64,000 nucleotides of DNA from Brachynemurus nebulosus. Taxonomy: Eukaryota > Arthropoda > Insecta > Neuroptera > Myrmeleontidae. Of the stretch, positions 24,319 through 35,159 are shown in pieces. Below the pieces are notes generated by a model. That model was given only the letters and a program-made list of their open reading frames with translations, did not search any database and was not told where the DNA came from. Both the position numbers and the translations under genes were made by a program. Every line of letters begins with the position of its first letter. Within the stretch, counting starts at the first letter, position 1. The stretch lies in assembly GCA_035578155.1 (NCBI GenBank), contig JAPWDM010000001.1, positions 92,517,024 to 92,581,023 on the forward strand, read 5' to 3'.

Positions 24319-24916
24319 TTGTTAGGGATATTGTTGTGGTACTCTGATTCGTCTATTGAACGCTATCGGAGCACCCGTTCCCAATGTATGGGTTGTCAAA
24401 AAATAAAAATACCCCTGTCGCAGAATACTGCATAACATAGCGAATTTCCGTCCAAATTTCAGCTCATTCCAACGGCAAACTTGTGAAAGTATATATATAT
24501 TTTTTTTTTTTTTTTTGAAAAAAAAAAATATTTACAACTTCAAAAATAGAGGGATATTTTTGCAACCGCGCCAACCCCGGCGGAAGTAGATTTTCATACT
24601 TCACTATTATAAAATAAGCTATATAAGAAATTCTAGCTTTGTGACGAGTACCTTAGTAGAGGTGGCGGGTAGCTTTCCTACTATTACATTTCACGACTTT
24701 TTACATGCAAATTTTGAGGGTGAATAGTATAAAATTTTTCGCTATTTGATTTTTCTCTTTATTTATGCTTCAAAGTCTACAACTCTGTCGAATTTCATCA
24801 ACCTAAGATTATTAGAAGTGCTTTATATTTTCGATGATAAGTGGAAAGTCAATCTATCACTCAGTGACAAAATTGCCATTTTTTGAGGTATTCAGGCTTG
24901 AAAAGAATTTTATTTA
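24318..24916. other. No gene seen; TE-tail-like wording
   Basis: Contains CCAAATTTCAGCTCATTCCA and AATTTCATCAACCTAAG, phrases typical of insect transposon tails, plus T and A runs near 24500-24530. No element border resolved. Confidence 0.4.
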
Positions 24917-25171
24917 TAAAGGTGCTTGTAAACGAGCAACATTTTACGGCAATGTGTGGCCGGCAACAATGGCCGGGCAATATTGCTCGAGATTCAGAAA
25001 TATTTTTGGCAATATATTCGTATGGCCCGGCAATGTGTCTGTATGGGCGGGCAATATATTTCATATTGCAACTACTGGCTTGCGTGTTGCCGGTGTTGTC
25101 GGTATCTGAGCGAAAATATATAAACATTGCCCGGCCATATTACTTTTACCTGGAGGTTATTAGCCTAGTCT

Positions 25172-25217
25172 GTACTTATTCAGAGTGTCTGATTGTTCAG
25201 ACACTCTGAATAAGTAC
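25172..25217. repeat. Perfect 20-bp hairpin
   Basis: GTACTTATTCAGAGTGTCTG (25172-25191), loop ATTGTT, then the exact reverse complement to 25217. It lies inside the PIF element at the downstream edge of the transposase scrap. Either a tiny inserted fold-back or a template-switch product. Confidence 0.9.
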
Positions 25218-25259
25218 ATTAAAGACTTATAGGAGTCTCCAGTCGCCAAGAGTCGTAAC

Positions 25260-25439
25260 GTGATTGCTAATCTTGTCGTTATTGGTATTGGTTCTCGCAT
25301 TACTGTCGACTGTTTTGAATTTTAGGTTCACTTTTTGAAGTAAGTATTCACAGTCGCTTTTTGACATTCTAGTGAAATTTTTGAATAAATTATACGCTAT
25401 ATATGTAGCGCTAATTAACATTTCTTCAGAGTCGGCCAT
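25260..25439 (-). pseudogene. PIF/Harbinger transposase N-terminal scrap
   Basis: From Met at 25439 the frame reads MADSEEMLISATYI, then FKNFTRMSKSDCEYLLQKV and KTVDSNAR. This matches the PIF N-terminal pattern 'F.NF.RM...F..LL..V...I...DT..R'. The rest of the protein is missing and the frame ends at 25227. It belongs to a different PIF lineage from the one at 12223-13210. Confidence 0.65.
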
Positions 25440-25622
25440 TATTGCCACGTGTACATGCAAAATTATCAGCAATACTGTGGCTGATAGATGCCGGGATATA
25501 TTTGGCCACATGTTGCCTAGCCATAGTTGCCGGCAACATATTGCCGAAATGTGACCGGGCCACAATATTCAGCAATATTTCCGGCAATATGTAGCGATTT
25601 TATTGCTCGTTTACAAGCCTCT

Positions 25623-25678
25623 TAAGAATTAATTAAATTTTTTGTTCTAAACGCCACCTATGCTAAATAGAGTCCATA
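25623..25678. other. Spacer; ACTAAATAGAGT-like word
   Basis: GCTAAATAGAGTCC here resembles TACTAAATAGAGTT near 30357 and TACTAAATGGAGAG near 30676, on either side of the large unplaced element. Confidence 0.3.
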
Positions 25679-26066
25679 CCATGTCCCTGCCACTTGTTTT
25701 CAAGGACGGGGTCATTCCATTTCGTACACAATTTCAGAAAAAAAAATAAAGTAGTGAATTAGTTGTTAATTTATAATTCAAAATAATAAATAAACAACAA
25801 ATTATTTAAATTCGATAATTGTTTGGCTTAAAAATATATAATTATCGTTTTATTTGAAATGAAAGTCACATCAAAACGCATTCCTCGAGTGGCATTTTTT
25901 TCACTAAATTGACGACACTGAAAACAGTTGAAATAATTTTAAAATGACATCTTAAATCTAACAAACACGCGGAGAAATTTTCGATTTATTAATTGTTGTA
26001 AAAAAAAATAAGTATTTTATCTTTTTTACGTAAATTTTTTGCGGGTTTGTTTTGGGACAATTCATT

Positions 26067-26261
26067 GTAACGCCCGTTACAAAAAAGGTAAGTTAGTTTA
26101 CATGGCTATTTATATTTTGTGATTACAATTACATGGTTTGGGAAAAGTAAGATTATGATTGCAAGCTAACAACTTTTATTATTGACTTTATGATGGACTT
26201 TGAATTTGACGGTATTTTGATAAAAACAAATCTGTAACACCCGTTACGTAACGGGTGTTAC
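26067..26261. promoter_or_regulatory. Subterminal 14-mer motif, left cluster (three copies)
   Basis: GTAACGCCCGTTAC at 26067-26080 (one base different), GTAACACCCGTTAC at 26234-26247 and its inverse at 26248-26261 immediately adjacent, forming a 28-base palindrome. The motif itself has palindromic edges (GTAAC, GTTAC). It lies upstream of the transposase-like frame. Probable protein-binding sites; inferred, not shown. Confidence 0.6.
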
Positions 26262-26467
26262 AGGTTTTTCAAAATGCTTTTGTTGTATTTTATATTTATT
26301 TAATATGAAAATTTCGTAAGCTTTGAAGTAGTATGATGCTTTTTATAATAACTGGTTAGTTTTTAATATGAAAAGGACAGTTTTTTAAAAAAAAAAAACT
26401 TCTTGGAAATTGATTTGTTGCATGCGTGACTGTTAAACTTTGGTGTTTGTATTTAAAGGTACACGTA

Positions 26468-27886
26468 ATGCCTTCTGCGAAGGATAGGATGAAGAAATAT
26501 AGACAAAATTTAAAAAATAACGCTTTAAAGCATGCTGAACATTTAAAAAAAGAAAGAGAAAGAGATCGGAAGAGAAGAGAAGATATGAAGAAAAAGCATG
26601 AATTGGATCCGAAATCGAAAGAAATATCACGTGAAGGGACAAGGAATCGAGTTAGGTTGTTTCGGGCTAATCTAAAGGCAAAGCAGTTAAATGATCGTGC
26701 TGCTGTTTCACCCATAGGAAGTTATAAATGCACGCACACATTTGGGAAAGCACTACAAAAACTTAAAAAAAATTTGCCAGAATCGCCGACGAAAAAGATT
26801 GCTGTAGTGAAGAAATTGGCAATTGATGTACTTGGAAACGACATAGATATTTCAAAGGAAAGCTTTTTTAAAGTAAATAGATTACAGAATGAAACTGAAA
26901 ATGCTGTCAGAGAATTTTACTACAAAGATGATATCACTAGACAGACTCCAGGAAGAAAAGATTTCAAATCTGTAAAAGATCCTATTACCGGAAAACGAAC
27001 CAGAAAGCAAAAGAGGACAATGATTCTTACAATTAAGGAAGCTTACGAATTATTTAAGATTGCAGACCCTGAAATTAAAATAGGAAAATCTACTTTTTAC
27101 AAGTTGCGCCCAACAGAGGTCATTCCAGTTTCTTACACGGAGCATGTCGTTTGCGTTTGCGCACAACATTCAAACTTCATTAACATGATCGAAAGTGTAC
27201 AAAAATGTTTGACAGAATTTCCTAAAACGCACAAAGATCTGATTAACGCCACAATTTGCAGTCATGAGTGGAAAGAAAATTGTATGCTAAGCTTATGTCC
27301 AAACTGTCCCAAAGATTTTTGTGCAAAGTTCGACACAAATGAGAATATAGATAAATTCGTCACTTGGAAAGAGTGGAATACACAAAGCAATCGTCCAAAG
27401 CTGATTACTAAAACCATGAGATGCAAAGAAGTAGTTCATCAAATGGATAAAAGCATAGGCAAGTTTAAGCTCCATTGTTATGTAAAAAAGGTACAGTCTG
27501 AGTACTTTGAGCACTTAAAAAATAATTTAAAAAACAATGAAGCTGTTGTGCAAATTGATTTTGCCGAAAACTATTCGCTAATCAGCCAGGATGAAATTCA
27601 AAGTGCTCATTGGAGTCACGACCAAGTAACTTTATTTACTTGCTGCATTTGGTTACCAAGTCAAGAAATGAAACCTGTCGTAATTGTGAGTGACGATACG
27701 GCTCATACAAAATATGCAGTGTGGTCCTTCTTGAAGAGGATTTTTGAATATTTACGGGATATTAATAACAGTATATCCAGTGTGACCATCTTTAGCGATA
27801 ACTGCGCTGCTCAATTTAAAAACCGCTATATTCTCTCAATGGGGTATTTGACAGTATCAAAGAAAAACAATAAAAACAAATTTTAA
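26468..27886 (+). CDS. Transposase-like protein of an uncharacterised DDE-like family, N-terminal and catalytic part
   Basis: The frame runs 472 codons from MPSAKDRMKKYRQ. An upstream in-frame ATG at 26426 precedes an acceptor-like TTTAAAG and is less likely. Residues 1-50 are strongly basic and coiled, and about 80-110 contain THTFGKALQKLKKNLP. A Cys-rich patch (CVCAQH, CSHEWKENCMLSLCPNC, residues about 225-285) could bind zinc. Then come acidic motifs: Asp364 in QIDFAENYS, followed by EIQSAHWS; Asp409 in IVSDDTAH; Asp444 in IFSDNCAAQFKN. I know this order from uncharacterised arthropod and cnidarian proteins that end with a SHGKG box. That box is found here at about 28455, so the protein continues after an intron or insertion. 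Asp residues in beta-strand-like context suggest an RNase H-like nuclease. The family name is unknown to me. Confidence 0.7.
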   Translation: MPSAKDRMKKYRQNLKNNALKHAEHLKKERERDRKRREDMKKKHELDPKSKEISREGTRNRVRLFRANLKAKQLNDRAAVSPIGSYKCTHTFGKALQKLKKNLPESPTKKIAVVKKLAIDVLGNDIDISKESFFKVNRLQNETENAVREFYYKDDITRQTPGRKDFKSVKDPITGKRTRKQKRTMILTIKEAYELFKIADPEIKIGKSTFYKLRPTEVIPVSYTEHVVCVCAQHSNFINMIESVQKCLTEFPKTHKDLINATICSHEWKENCMLSLCPNCPKDFCAKFDTNENIDKFVTWKEWNTQSNRPKLITKTMRCKEVVHQMDKSIGKFKLHCYVKKVQSEYFEHLKNNLKNNEAVVQIDFAENYSLISQDEIQSAHWSHDQVTLFTCCIWLPSQEMKPVVIVSDDTAHTKYAVWSFLKRIFEYLRDINNSISSVTIFSDNCAAQFKNRYILSMGYLTVSKKNNKNKF

Positions 27887-28398
27887 TGAAAATTGATAAT
27901 AAAAGACAGCAATTTGTTATGTTAATTCATCCTAACTATGATTATTTAATTTTAAAAAAATTAATAAAAAAAGTAATTTTTCAGCTATAAATTACGTCAG
28001 CAGAAATGGGCTGTGACGTTGCTTTCTCTTATATTTCAACACTGTCGCCACTAGGGTCGCTACTTAAATTCCGGTTAGCCAACATAACTATGGAAATTAA
28101 TTTGAATTTGATTAATTTTTTTAAAAATCAACAATTTCTTTTCCTAGTTATAAGAAAAATAAACAGATTTTTTTCTTAGTTACAGGACACCTGTTGCTAT
28201 CTAGAGAAACTGACGTAATTGAAGCTAATGAACGTTTTCGCGCAAATTTTGAGAACAAATATTAAATTAATTTTTTTTAACGATTTTCGGCATTATTTTT
28301 AAAAATTAAAATTATATATATGCATAATACATAAATATGCGTATTTTAAAATAGTTTCCCAAAATTAGTCAAAATCCCCATTCTAGAAAACATAAAAG

Positions 28399-28984
28399 AA
28401 TGTGCTGGATTAAACTGGCTTTTTGCTGGTCTTAAGTGGGCTTTTTTTGCTGCGTCGCATGGTAAAGGTGCAGTAGAAAACGAGTAGCGTGGACTGGGGT
28501 AAAATCTAGAAAAGTCGTCTTAAATTCTGCTGAAGACTTTTTCCTCTACGTAAAAAATGAAATAAAAGGCATACATATAACATTTGTGTCCAAAAATGAA
28601 ATTAAAGAGGATAGACCTCTTTTGGACAACATCTGGATAAACATTCTTCCCATTCCGAAAATCCAAAGTCTACACTATTTTGAAACCGTCGATGACCTCC
28701 AAATTGCCGCAGCACGCACATCAAACGCAGCTACATCCCTCATAAAAGTAAAAATCGGTATAAGGTTGCCTAACTTACCTAACTCTGATTCCGAATGGTC
28801 TGACGAGGACTTGCAACCTCTTGCTGCAGTTTCACAATCAGCTGAAGAGGTAAGTAGTGACGATCTCTGTATTTCAGTGCCACCTGTATTAGTCAACATC
28901 GCAAAAAAGAGATTACGTTTCTGTGATGTTTACACAGATTCTGAAGACGAAATTGTGCCAGAAGATGAAAATATTTTCGATGAC
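28399..28984 (+). pseudogene. C-terminal part of the same transposase-like protein
   Basis: After acceptor-like TTCTAG the frame reads ENIKECAGLNW, then WAFFAASHGKGAVENE and a TAG (28484-28486). It resumes, shifted, with SRKVVLNSAEDFFLYVKNEIKG and continues to 28984 through LPIPKIQSLHYFE and an acidic tail (DSEDEIVPEDENIFDD). The SHGKG box and the 'PI....S.H' region follow the order of the family named for 26468. The 500 bases between the parts hold no coding sequence I can read, and no simple splice restores phase. The gene is therefore probably broken, or its intron borders are hidden. Confidence 0.6.
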
Positions 28985-29473
28985 TAATAATAAATAGAAT
29001 TTCGATGATTAATAATAAAAATAAATGTAATAAAATAAATTTTTTTAATCCACATTAATAAAAAGTTAGCAAAAACATTCGATCTGGGATTTTCATTAAA
29101 TTAATAGCTGAAAGGGAAATGATTAAAGAATACCGATATACTGCAATATGCCAAAATTCAGTCATGGAATCTGAAGGTGTAATCCGACTTATGTACCTGA
29201 AAATGGTTGGAAATAACAAAAAGGTGTTTATCTGCAATGAAGATAACGTATCCGATATCGCTTTTGAGAATATTACCTGGTCCAACTCTTACGAATAGGG
29301 GTAGTCGCACCTATTACAACTTTGCTGATAAAATTGATATTTTAGCAAATTAAGTCTTCATATTATTAAAAAAGTATTAAATAATGTTCACTGGGACAGT
29401 TCCTGTAATTCTGAGTTGTTAAATATTTATAAACAAAGATATTTCGCTTTATGTTTATGTTAACTTCGTACTC

Positions 29474-29867
29474 GTAACACCCGTTACAAAAGTTGGTAAC
29501 ACCCGTTACGCACTGAAATTGCTATTAAATTTAATGTATAGGTCGAAAATTAGAAATAATGTTTGTAAAAGGTTACCTGTTCAGTTAATAACCGTCTAAT
29601 GTGGTTTTAAATTTATAATTTAACATAAATTCGCAGAGTTTTTGTTTATTTCAAATCCATGCAGAACTTACGAGCAAAATTAAGTAACACCCGTTACGTC
29701 ACATACGCTGGATTTTTCCTAATTTATAATATACATAATGAAATTTGGTTAAGTCTAAATATAAATAGAAATTAAAAGGTGGGTGTTATGATCTTAAAAG
29801 TTAGTGTTTTTCTCTAAGTTTGTTTCTTATTTATATTCTAAAGTGTACGACCCGTAACACCCGTTAC
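29474..29867. promoter_or_regulatory. Subterminal 14-mer motif, right cluster (four copies)
   Basis: Exact GTAACACCCGTTAC at 29474-29487, 29496-29509, 29684-29697 and 29854-29867, all in the same orientation. The last one lies directly inside the inner candidate terminus (GAATGACCCG at 29871-29880). With the left cluster this makes seven copies in 3.8 kb and none elsewhere that I noticed. Confidence 0.6.
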
Positions 29868-29938
29868 AGAGAATGACCCGACGGACCTTTTTATGTCACA
29901 GTTTGCTACGTTTGCTACGTGATGCTAATGGTATAGGG

Positions 29939-30345
29939 CAGGGGTGTCAAACTCAATTTTGCAGAGGGCCATATATTAATTTAGAATGTGTAGGCGGGCA
30001 AGGTTAAAATAAAAAAATTGAAACTTACTGCAAAAAGACTACAACCGGCGGGGAGGGGCGCAGTGTGCGCTACGTGCACAGACGAAACAGAAGCCGCTTT
30101 CGCGCGCGCGACAGAGATAAAAGCATAACTATCACTCTCGCTCGTCTAGGCACGCGCTACTCTTGAAGTTACTTATAATTAAAGCGCGCACATTTTTGAA
30201 CTTCCGTACACGCATCTGTCACCGAGTGCTGTCTAAAATCTCTAAAAACAAGATTCTTCTTTCTGTGATATAATGTGATCGCGGGCCATATTGATATGGT
30301 CCGAGGGCCGGATGCGGCCCGCGGGCCGTATCTTTGACATGACTG
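29939..30345. mobile_element. hAT-type MITE, 407 bp
   Basis: Starts CAGGGGTGTCAAACTC and ends CTTTGACATGACTG, with a perfect 8-bp duplication GTATAGGG (29931-29938 and 30346-30353). A palindromic GCGGCCCGCGGGCCG lies inside the right end. Its centre is GC-rich and contains no transposase. A different subfamily from the CAGGGGTGGCCA elements. Confidence 0.92.
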
Positions 30346-30707
30346 GTATAGGGGGTATACTAAATAGAGTTGGGACATGTGAGCATTTTTCATCAAATAG
30401 ATGTCAAAATTAATTACCATATGATTGAGCACAAAAGTATCGTCACCAAGTTATGTGTTAACGAAGAATTAAAATTTTTTAATTTAATTAATCTTTCTAG
30501 GTTGAATTAAAGAATTTTTTTAAATATTTAATTTATTTCCAATTTATTTTAGATGAAAAATAGCGAACTATTAAACCTCATGTCTCGACTCTAATTTTAT
30601 CCCCTAGTAAATCAACGCCATCTGGTATATTAGTTACAGCGACGTCCAAAAACGGTCCATTTTTTTATAATAGACTAAAATACTAAATGGAGAGTGACAG
30701 GGACATG

Positions 30708-31641
30708 GTCCGGACTTCAGGACAGCTACGCGCGTTGGCGCCTCGAAATTTTTTTTTTTAAATCAACTTCTAAATTAACATGTGATAGCTTAAAAAATTG
30801 CCCTTTAAATGCCCTTTCCGAATATAAAATTGCCTTAGCTGTATCTTTTAGCAATAATAAGTTATCATTATCATTATATATATTATTTAAACATTTTGAC
30901 ATATAAATTAGCATTAAAACCATAGATAATACACTCTATTAGGTTGGTTATAGATAGGCCACTCTCAATTTAATTTTGTAATTAAAACTGTACCTTGGGC
31001 AATAGATGGCAGTATATATGTTTGATTTCAACAGGTGCTCACAGATGGCATTATATTCATTTAATTCTAATTAAATTAATTTGGGCTAAATTTAATTAAA
31101 CATCAAGTCAACTTTTTTAACCCGATTTAATTATTAATACACTCAAATGAAAACAGAATAGAAAAATAAAAAATAAATATCTCTTGAATGTTTACATGAT
31201 GATATTAAAACTTAACCCACATCAGTAAAGAAAACTGTAAAAAAGAAATTAATGTTTATTTTTAGAAAAATAAAATACTTTTTGACTTTTACATTATTTT
31301 TTTTTTTGTGTGTGTCTGTGGGTGTTACAATATTTAAGAGCTTGTATTTTGATATCATTATTTATATCAATATGTATTATTTTGTAGCTAGGAAAAAACT
31401 GTTTCCTTTTTTTGTAACTATGAAAAAAATTATCGATTATCAATTTTTTGAAATTATTTAACCATTTAAAACGTCAAAAAATATTTTTTCGATAATTCGT
31501 TTAATTACGGCAATTTGTTCAGGATTAATTACGGGCAACCGACTTTTTCATATTTTTTGGTATATTTACTTTCTAATTTCACTTAAATTATGAGGGTGTT
31601 CGATGACGGGGATTTTCATAGCATACGGACTCTTGGTCTAT
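30708..31641. other. No gene seen
   Basis: AT-rich with poly-T runs. No repeat borders apart from those noted for the flanking elements. Confidence 0.45.
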
Positions 31642-32148
31642 GGCTGCCTTTACACGATCAGTAATACTGTCAGTATTTACTGATAAAAATAATGAATCAT
31701 TATTTTTATTTCTTCAGTATTTTTATGATATCGTACACTATCATTATTTTCTTCAGTATTTTAAAACAAACTGTAAAAAAAAATTTTTCGAAATTTTTAA
31801 ATTAATAAAATTTTGGAATTGTTATTATTATGGAAGAAGCGTGTTTAGCTATAGTACTAGTGTTTGCAACTCAAAACAAGAAAACAAAAAAGAAAAAACG
31901 TTCGTAATGTTTTTTCTAGCTTAGCCATACATATACGCGTGTATTCACATACGGTACATATCGTACATTTTGTACATAATGCCGTACATACTAATCAATT
32001 AATAAAACATATATGTAGCATTGTACAAGCTTACTTTTCCATGATGTACATGACGTACACATTATACGATCTACATACAATCGATTTGAATTTATCTCGG
32101 CTGGTATCGCTCATTGAATTAAAAGTAAAAGGAAGGATAACTGACATC

Positions 32149-32552
32149 CAGGGCTGCCAGATTGTATAATTGGATACAAAATCTGTATAATTTGGTTGTT
32201 TTGTGTATCCTCTTTGTACAAAAAACTTTCCTGTATAATTGGATACGAACGCCAAAAATTTAAACTGAATGCGTTGAACACAGCAGCTACAATTTCTTGT
32301 TAATATGACATCGCGTTAGACCCAAAGAAACTACATAAATATGCTCTTATGTACATTTAAATTTCCTTTCGTTCTTGCAAAATTGCAAAAATGATTAAAT
32401 TTAATCGGAAGTAAAAAAAATCGACGCCTTATTTATTTTTTATTTTTTTTTGCTCTCATTGTACCGAAAAGTTGTTTTGTATAATAGAAGCCAATTTTGT
32501 ATAATTTCAGAGACCTGACGGTATAAAACAGAAATTTTTACTGGCAGCCCTG
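32149..32552. mobile_element. hAT-type MITE, 404 bp, in the P-element 5' region
   Basis: Ends CAGGGCTGCCAG and CTGGCAGCCCTG, perfect 8-bp duplication CTGACATC (32141-32148 and 32553-32560). The interior repeats TGTATAATTGGATAC words and is non-coding. It sits between the P-element left end and the transposase start, so it may have affected expression. Confidence 0.95.
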
Positions 32553-32920
32553 CTGACATCTACACTCATATACAGCAAGCGAGACGGAAGTAGCCATCTT
32601 AAACAACCAAGTATGACTCATTTTATTTTGTTTGTTGAATTGGTTAAAGCGTACTGGTTTGCTTTTGGAAGTTTTACAATAATTTTATAGTGTTTTTGAA
32701 TATTTTTTTATGTGTATTTGTTTTGTATTTATATAGATGTCCATTAGGATTAATTAGAATAGTGTTTTAAGCATTGTTTTAAGTGTTTAAACATTAGTAA
32801 TTCGATTACAAACAAAATGGTTAGTTGTGCAGCTTGCGGTTGCTCTAATACCTCTAAAAATAAGTCTTTAGGAATCACTTTTCATAGGTAAGTTGTTTTT
32901 TCTTGATTTACTTTAATTAA

Positions 32921-33389
32921 CACTTTCAGTCCCACGGCTTCGGCATCCGAAACCAAACAAAACTTCCCCAGAGGCCGACCGCGATCAATGATTAATTGAT
33001 TAGTTGATTACTCATTATGTGTGCGATGTTTATTATGTTTATCATTCTTCATCACACGGATGTGTTCCCATTCACACAAACACATACATACGAACAAACA
33101 CTACTCTCTTGGTTTCTATGTATAAAAAATTTTAAGATAAACAAAAAATACATAAAAAATATAATTTATATTTTTAAATAAAATTGATTTGAATGCCAGT
33201 GTATATTATGTAGTATGTATGTACGTATCACGTAGTACGTCTGTTTACAGTTTTACACATACATACGTGTGGAACTGTGTTGTGTGTTTGAATCATTTTA
33301 TTTTATGTATTTGTTTATATAGTTTGTTTTTCTTTAATACTGCCGGCTTCCGGGGAAATTTACTATGAAAGTGCTCGGGCCTCATAGTG
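32921..33389. mobile_element. piggyBac-like MITE, copy A
   Basis: TTAA flanks both ends (32917-32920 and 33390-33393). The ends CACTTTCAGTCCCACGG and, from the right, CACTATGAGGCCCGAGC are loosely inverted. It shares both ends and the CTGCCGGC....GGGGAA block with copy B (54912-55617). The interior, with ATTATGTGTGCGATGT, is also shared. Lies in intron 1 of the P transposase. Confidence 0.7.
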
Positions 33390-33568
33390 TTAATATTAAT
33401 TTTAAACATATAAAATGCAAAATAAACATTTCATATTTTGAGGTTAAGACATAGGCGTAACATAATAATAAAAATAGTAAGTTAACTGTAACACTAAGAA
33501 ATATTTATTTGCATTAATTCAAATTGGATTTATTTATATCAATATTGGAATAAAAAGTTTGATATATA

Positions 33569-35159
33569 CTACTCAAAACAAAATAAGGGCCACTCATGTT
33601 TTGCTGCATAAGTTTATTTCTATATAAGTTACAGTATAAGGTATGCTTACATTTAATTAAGGAACTAATTTTTTACTAAATAAAATTAATTTCAATAAGA
33701 TTAAATAAAAAATTAATACATAATTACATTTTTTTAGGATTTTATCATTTTTATAGTCATTTTTACAGTCATCAACAAACGTTCACGCTTTGAGTAAAAG
33801 CACACATTATGCAACTCTTCGGTGATTTAATATCGAGTATGCCCTCCCCTTTTTAAAACACATTCTTGAAGCCTCTTCGGCATGCTTTCAATAAGATGCC
33901 TAACGGTTTCATCAGGAATCTCCTCCTCAAGACATCAGTCAGTTGTTGTTGGGTGTGCACATCCTCTCCGGCTGCTCTGACTCGCCGTTTTAATTGATCC
34001 CAAAGATGTTCTATTGGGTTCAAGTCAGGGCCATTTGCAGGCCACGGTAAAACCTGTTTATTAGCCTCCCTAAGGACAGTTGTCGTCGCTCGAGCGGTAT
34101 GCGCTCGGGCATTATCCTGCATCAGGATAAATCCGTCGGCCGCTCGTTGTGCAAAGGGGATCACATCGGGTCTGAAAATCTGTTCGATGTAACTTTGAGC
34201 CGTTACAGTACCCTCGTTCAGGAAAACAAGCTCAGTTTTGCCTTGCAAACTAATTCCACCCCAGACCATGACATTAGGATCGCCAAATCTGTCGCGTTCA
34301 TGAATGTGACGATCAGAAAACCTTTCCCCACTTCTTCTCCACACTCTTACACGTCGATCATCACTAAAAAACTTCACCTTGCACTCATCCGTGAAGAGTA
34401 CGTGACGCCATTCCTCCAAGCCCCATTCAAGGTGTTCACGTGCAAATCTTAAACGGTTTGCACGATGCGCTCCGATCAGTTTGGTACGGATTACCGGTTT
34501 TCTTGAACGTTGTTGGTCTTCATGCAAACGATTTCGTATGGTCTGATTACTGACAACAGTACCAGTAGATCGATGTAAGCGATTTTGCAGAGTACCTGCG
34601 GTAACAGTCGGCTCATGTCGTGCACACAGTCGAATGTAATGGTCTTCACGGGCAGTGGTAGCACGAACTCTTCCTGAGCCACGGCGCCGGGTTACACTAC
34701 CGGTCTGCTGATACCGATTCCAAACATTTCGAATAGCCCTTCGTGAACAACCCAACTGCAGAGCCACGGAACGTTGAGACTGACCACCCTCAATCATCGT
34801 TACGGCTCTGGTAGCAGTAGCTTCGTCCATATGGTGTCGAATTCTCGGCATTTAAAAATAAATGATTGAATAACACGCCAAACTTCAAAAAACAACCTCA
34901 GCAATCAATAATCTAGCGCAAACTGATTTAAAATCAAATTCAAAAAAATAAGTAAAACTAACCACTTGACGCTGTGCGAGACAAAAAAACGTTTAAATCT
35001 TCCCCTCAACAATAATATCACTTAAACCTAATTGTTATCATTTACTCAACCACTTAATATCATAACAACAGTCATTTAGAAAAGTTATTTTGACGTGGAT
35101 CGACATAAATCAGTTTTAAAATACAAACTTTCAAGTGGCCCTTATTTTGTTTTGAGGAG
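33569..35159 (-). mobile_element. Tc1-type transposon, copy 2, 1,591 bp
   Basis: Ends CTACTCAAAACAAAATAAGG and, from the right, CTCCTCAAAACAAAATAAGG, each next to TA (33567-33568 and 35160-35161). Same family as 17841-19353 in reverse orientation, and very similar over the whole length. It retains about 78 bases near the transposase 5' side that copy 1 has lost. It lies in intron 1 of the P transposase, 22 bases before exon 2. Confidence 0.95.
33827..34851 (-). pseudogene. Tc1-family transposase, copy 2, C-terminal frameshift
   Basis: Begins MPRIRHHMDEATATRAV like copy 1 and keeps all catalytic motifs (LFTDECKVKF, LMQDNARAHTA, PDLNPIEHLWDQL). Near 33930 a 10-base deletion relative to copy 1 shifts the frame, so the last ~35 residues are replaced and translation ends at 33853. 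The catalytic core is complete, so residual activity cannot be excluded, but loss of the tail is usually harmful. Few amino-acid differences separate the copies, implying recent spread. Confidence 0.9.

Larger units (their letters stand above)
24920..25622. mobile_element. PIF/Harbinger element with internal transposase scrap
   Basis: Ends AGGTGCTTGTAAACGAGCAA and, read from the right, AGAGGCTTGTAAACGAGCAA. TAA flanks both (24917-24919 and 25623-25625), as expected for PIF/Harbinger. GGCAATAT/GGCCGGGCAATAT words recur in both halves. It is 703 bp and holds only part of a transposase, so it is non-autonomous. It carries a perfect hairpin at 25172-25217. Confidence 0.8.
25679..30707 (+). mobile_element. 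Probable DNA transposon of an unplaced family
   Basis: The region brackets a large DDE-like gene. Candidate outer ends are ACCATGTCCCTGCCACT (25679) and, inverted at 30707, ACCATGTCCCTGTCACT. A second, inner candidate pair is GGGTCATTC followed by CGTACAC (25709-25728, inverse near 29837-29879). Seven copies of the 14-mer GTAACACCCGTTAC lie inside, three near the left and four near the right end, the usual place for transposase-binding repeats. A later hAT MITE (29939-30345) sits near the right end. Which pair is the true terminus is unresolved. Confidence 0.5.

Noticed and set aside
26356..26715. 119-codon minus-strand frame and 69-codon partner
   Set aside because: Antisense of the lysine-rich start of the transposase-like gene at 26468; rich in Phe/Ser/Leu as expected for such antisense.
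25706..29880. GGGTCATTC/CGTACAC pair as proven ends of the unplaced element
   Set aside because: Only 9 and 7 bases match exactly, and a better outer pair exists (25679/30707). Kept only as an alternative.
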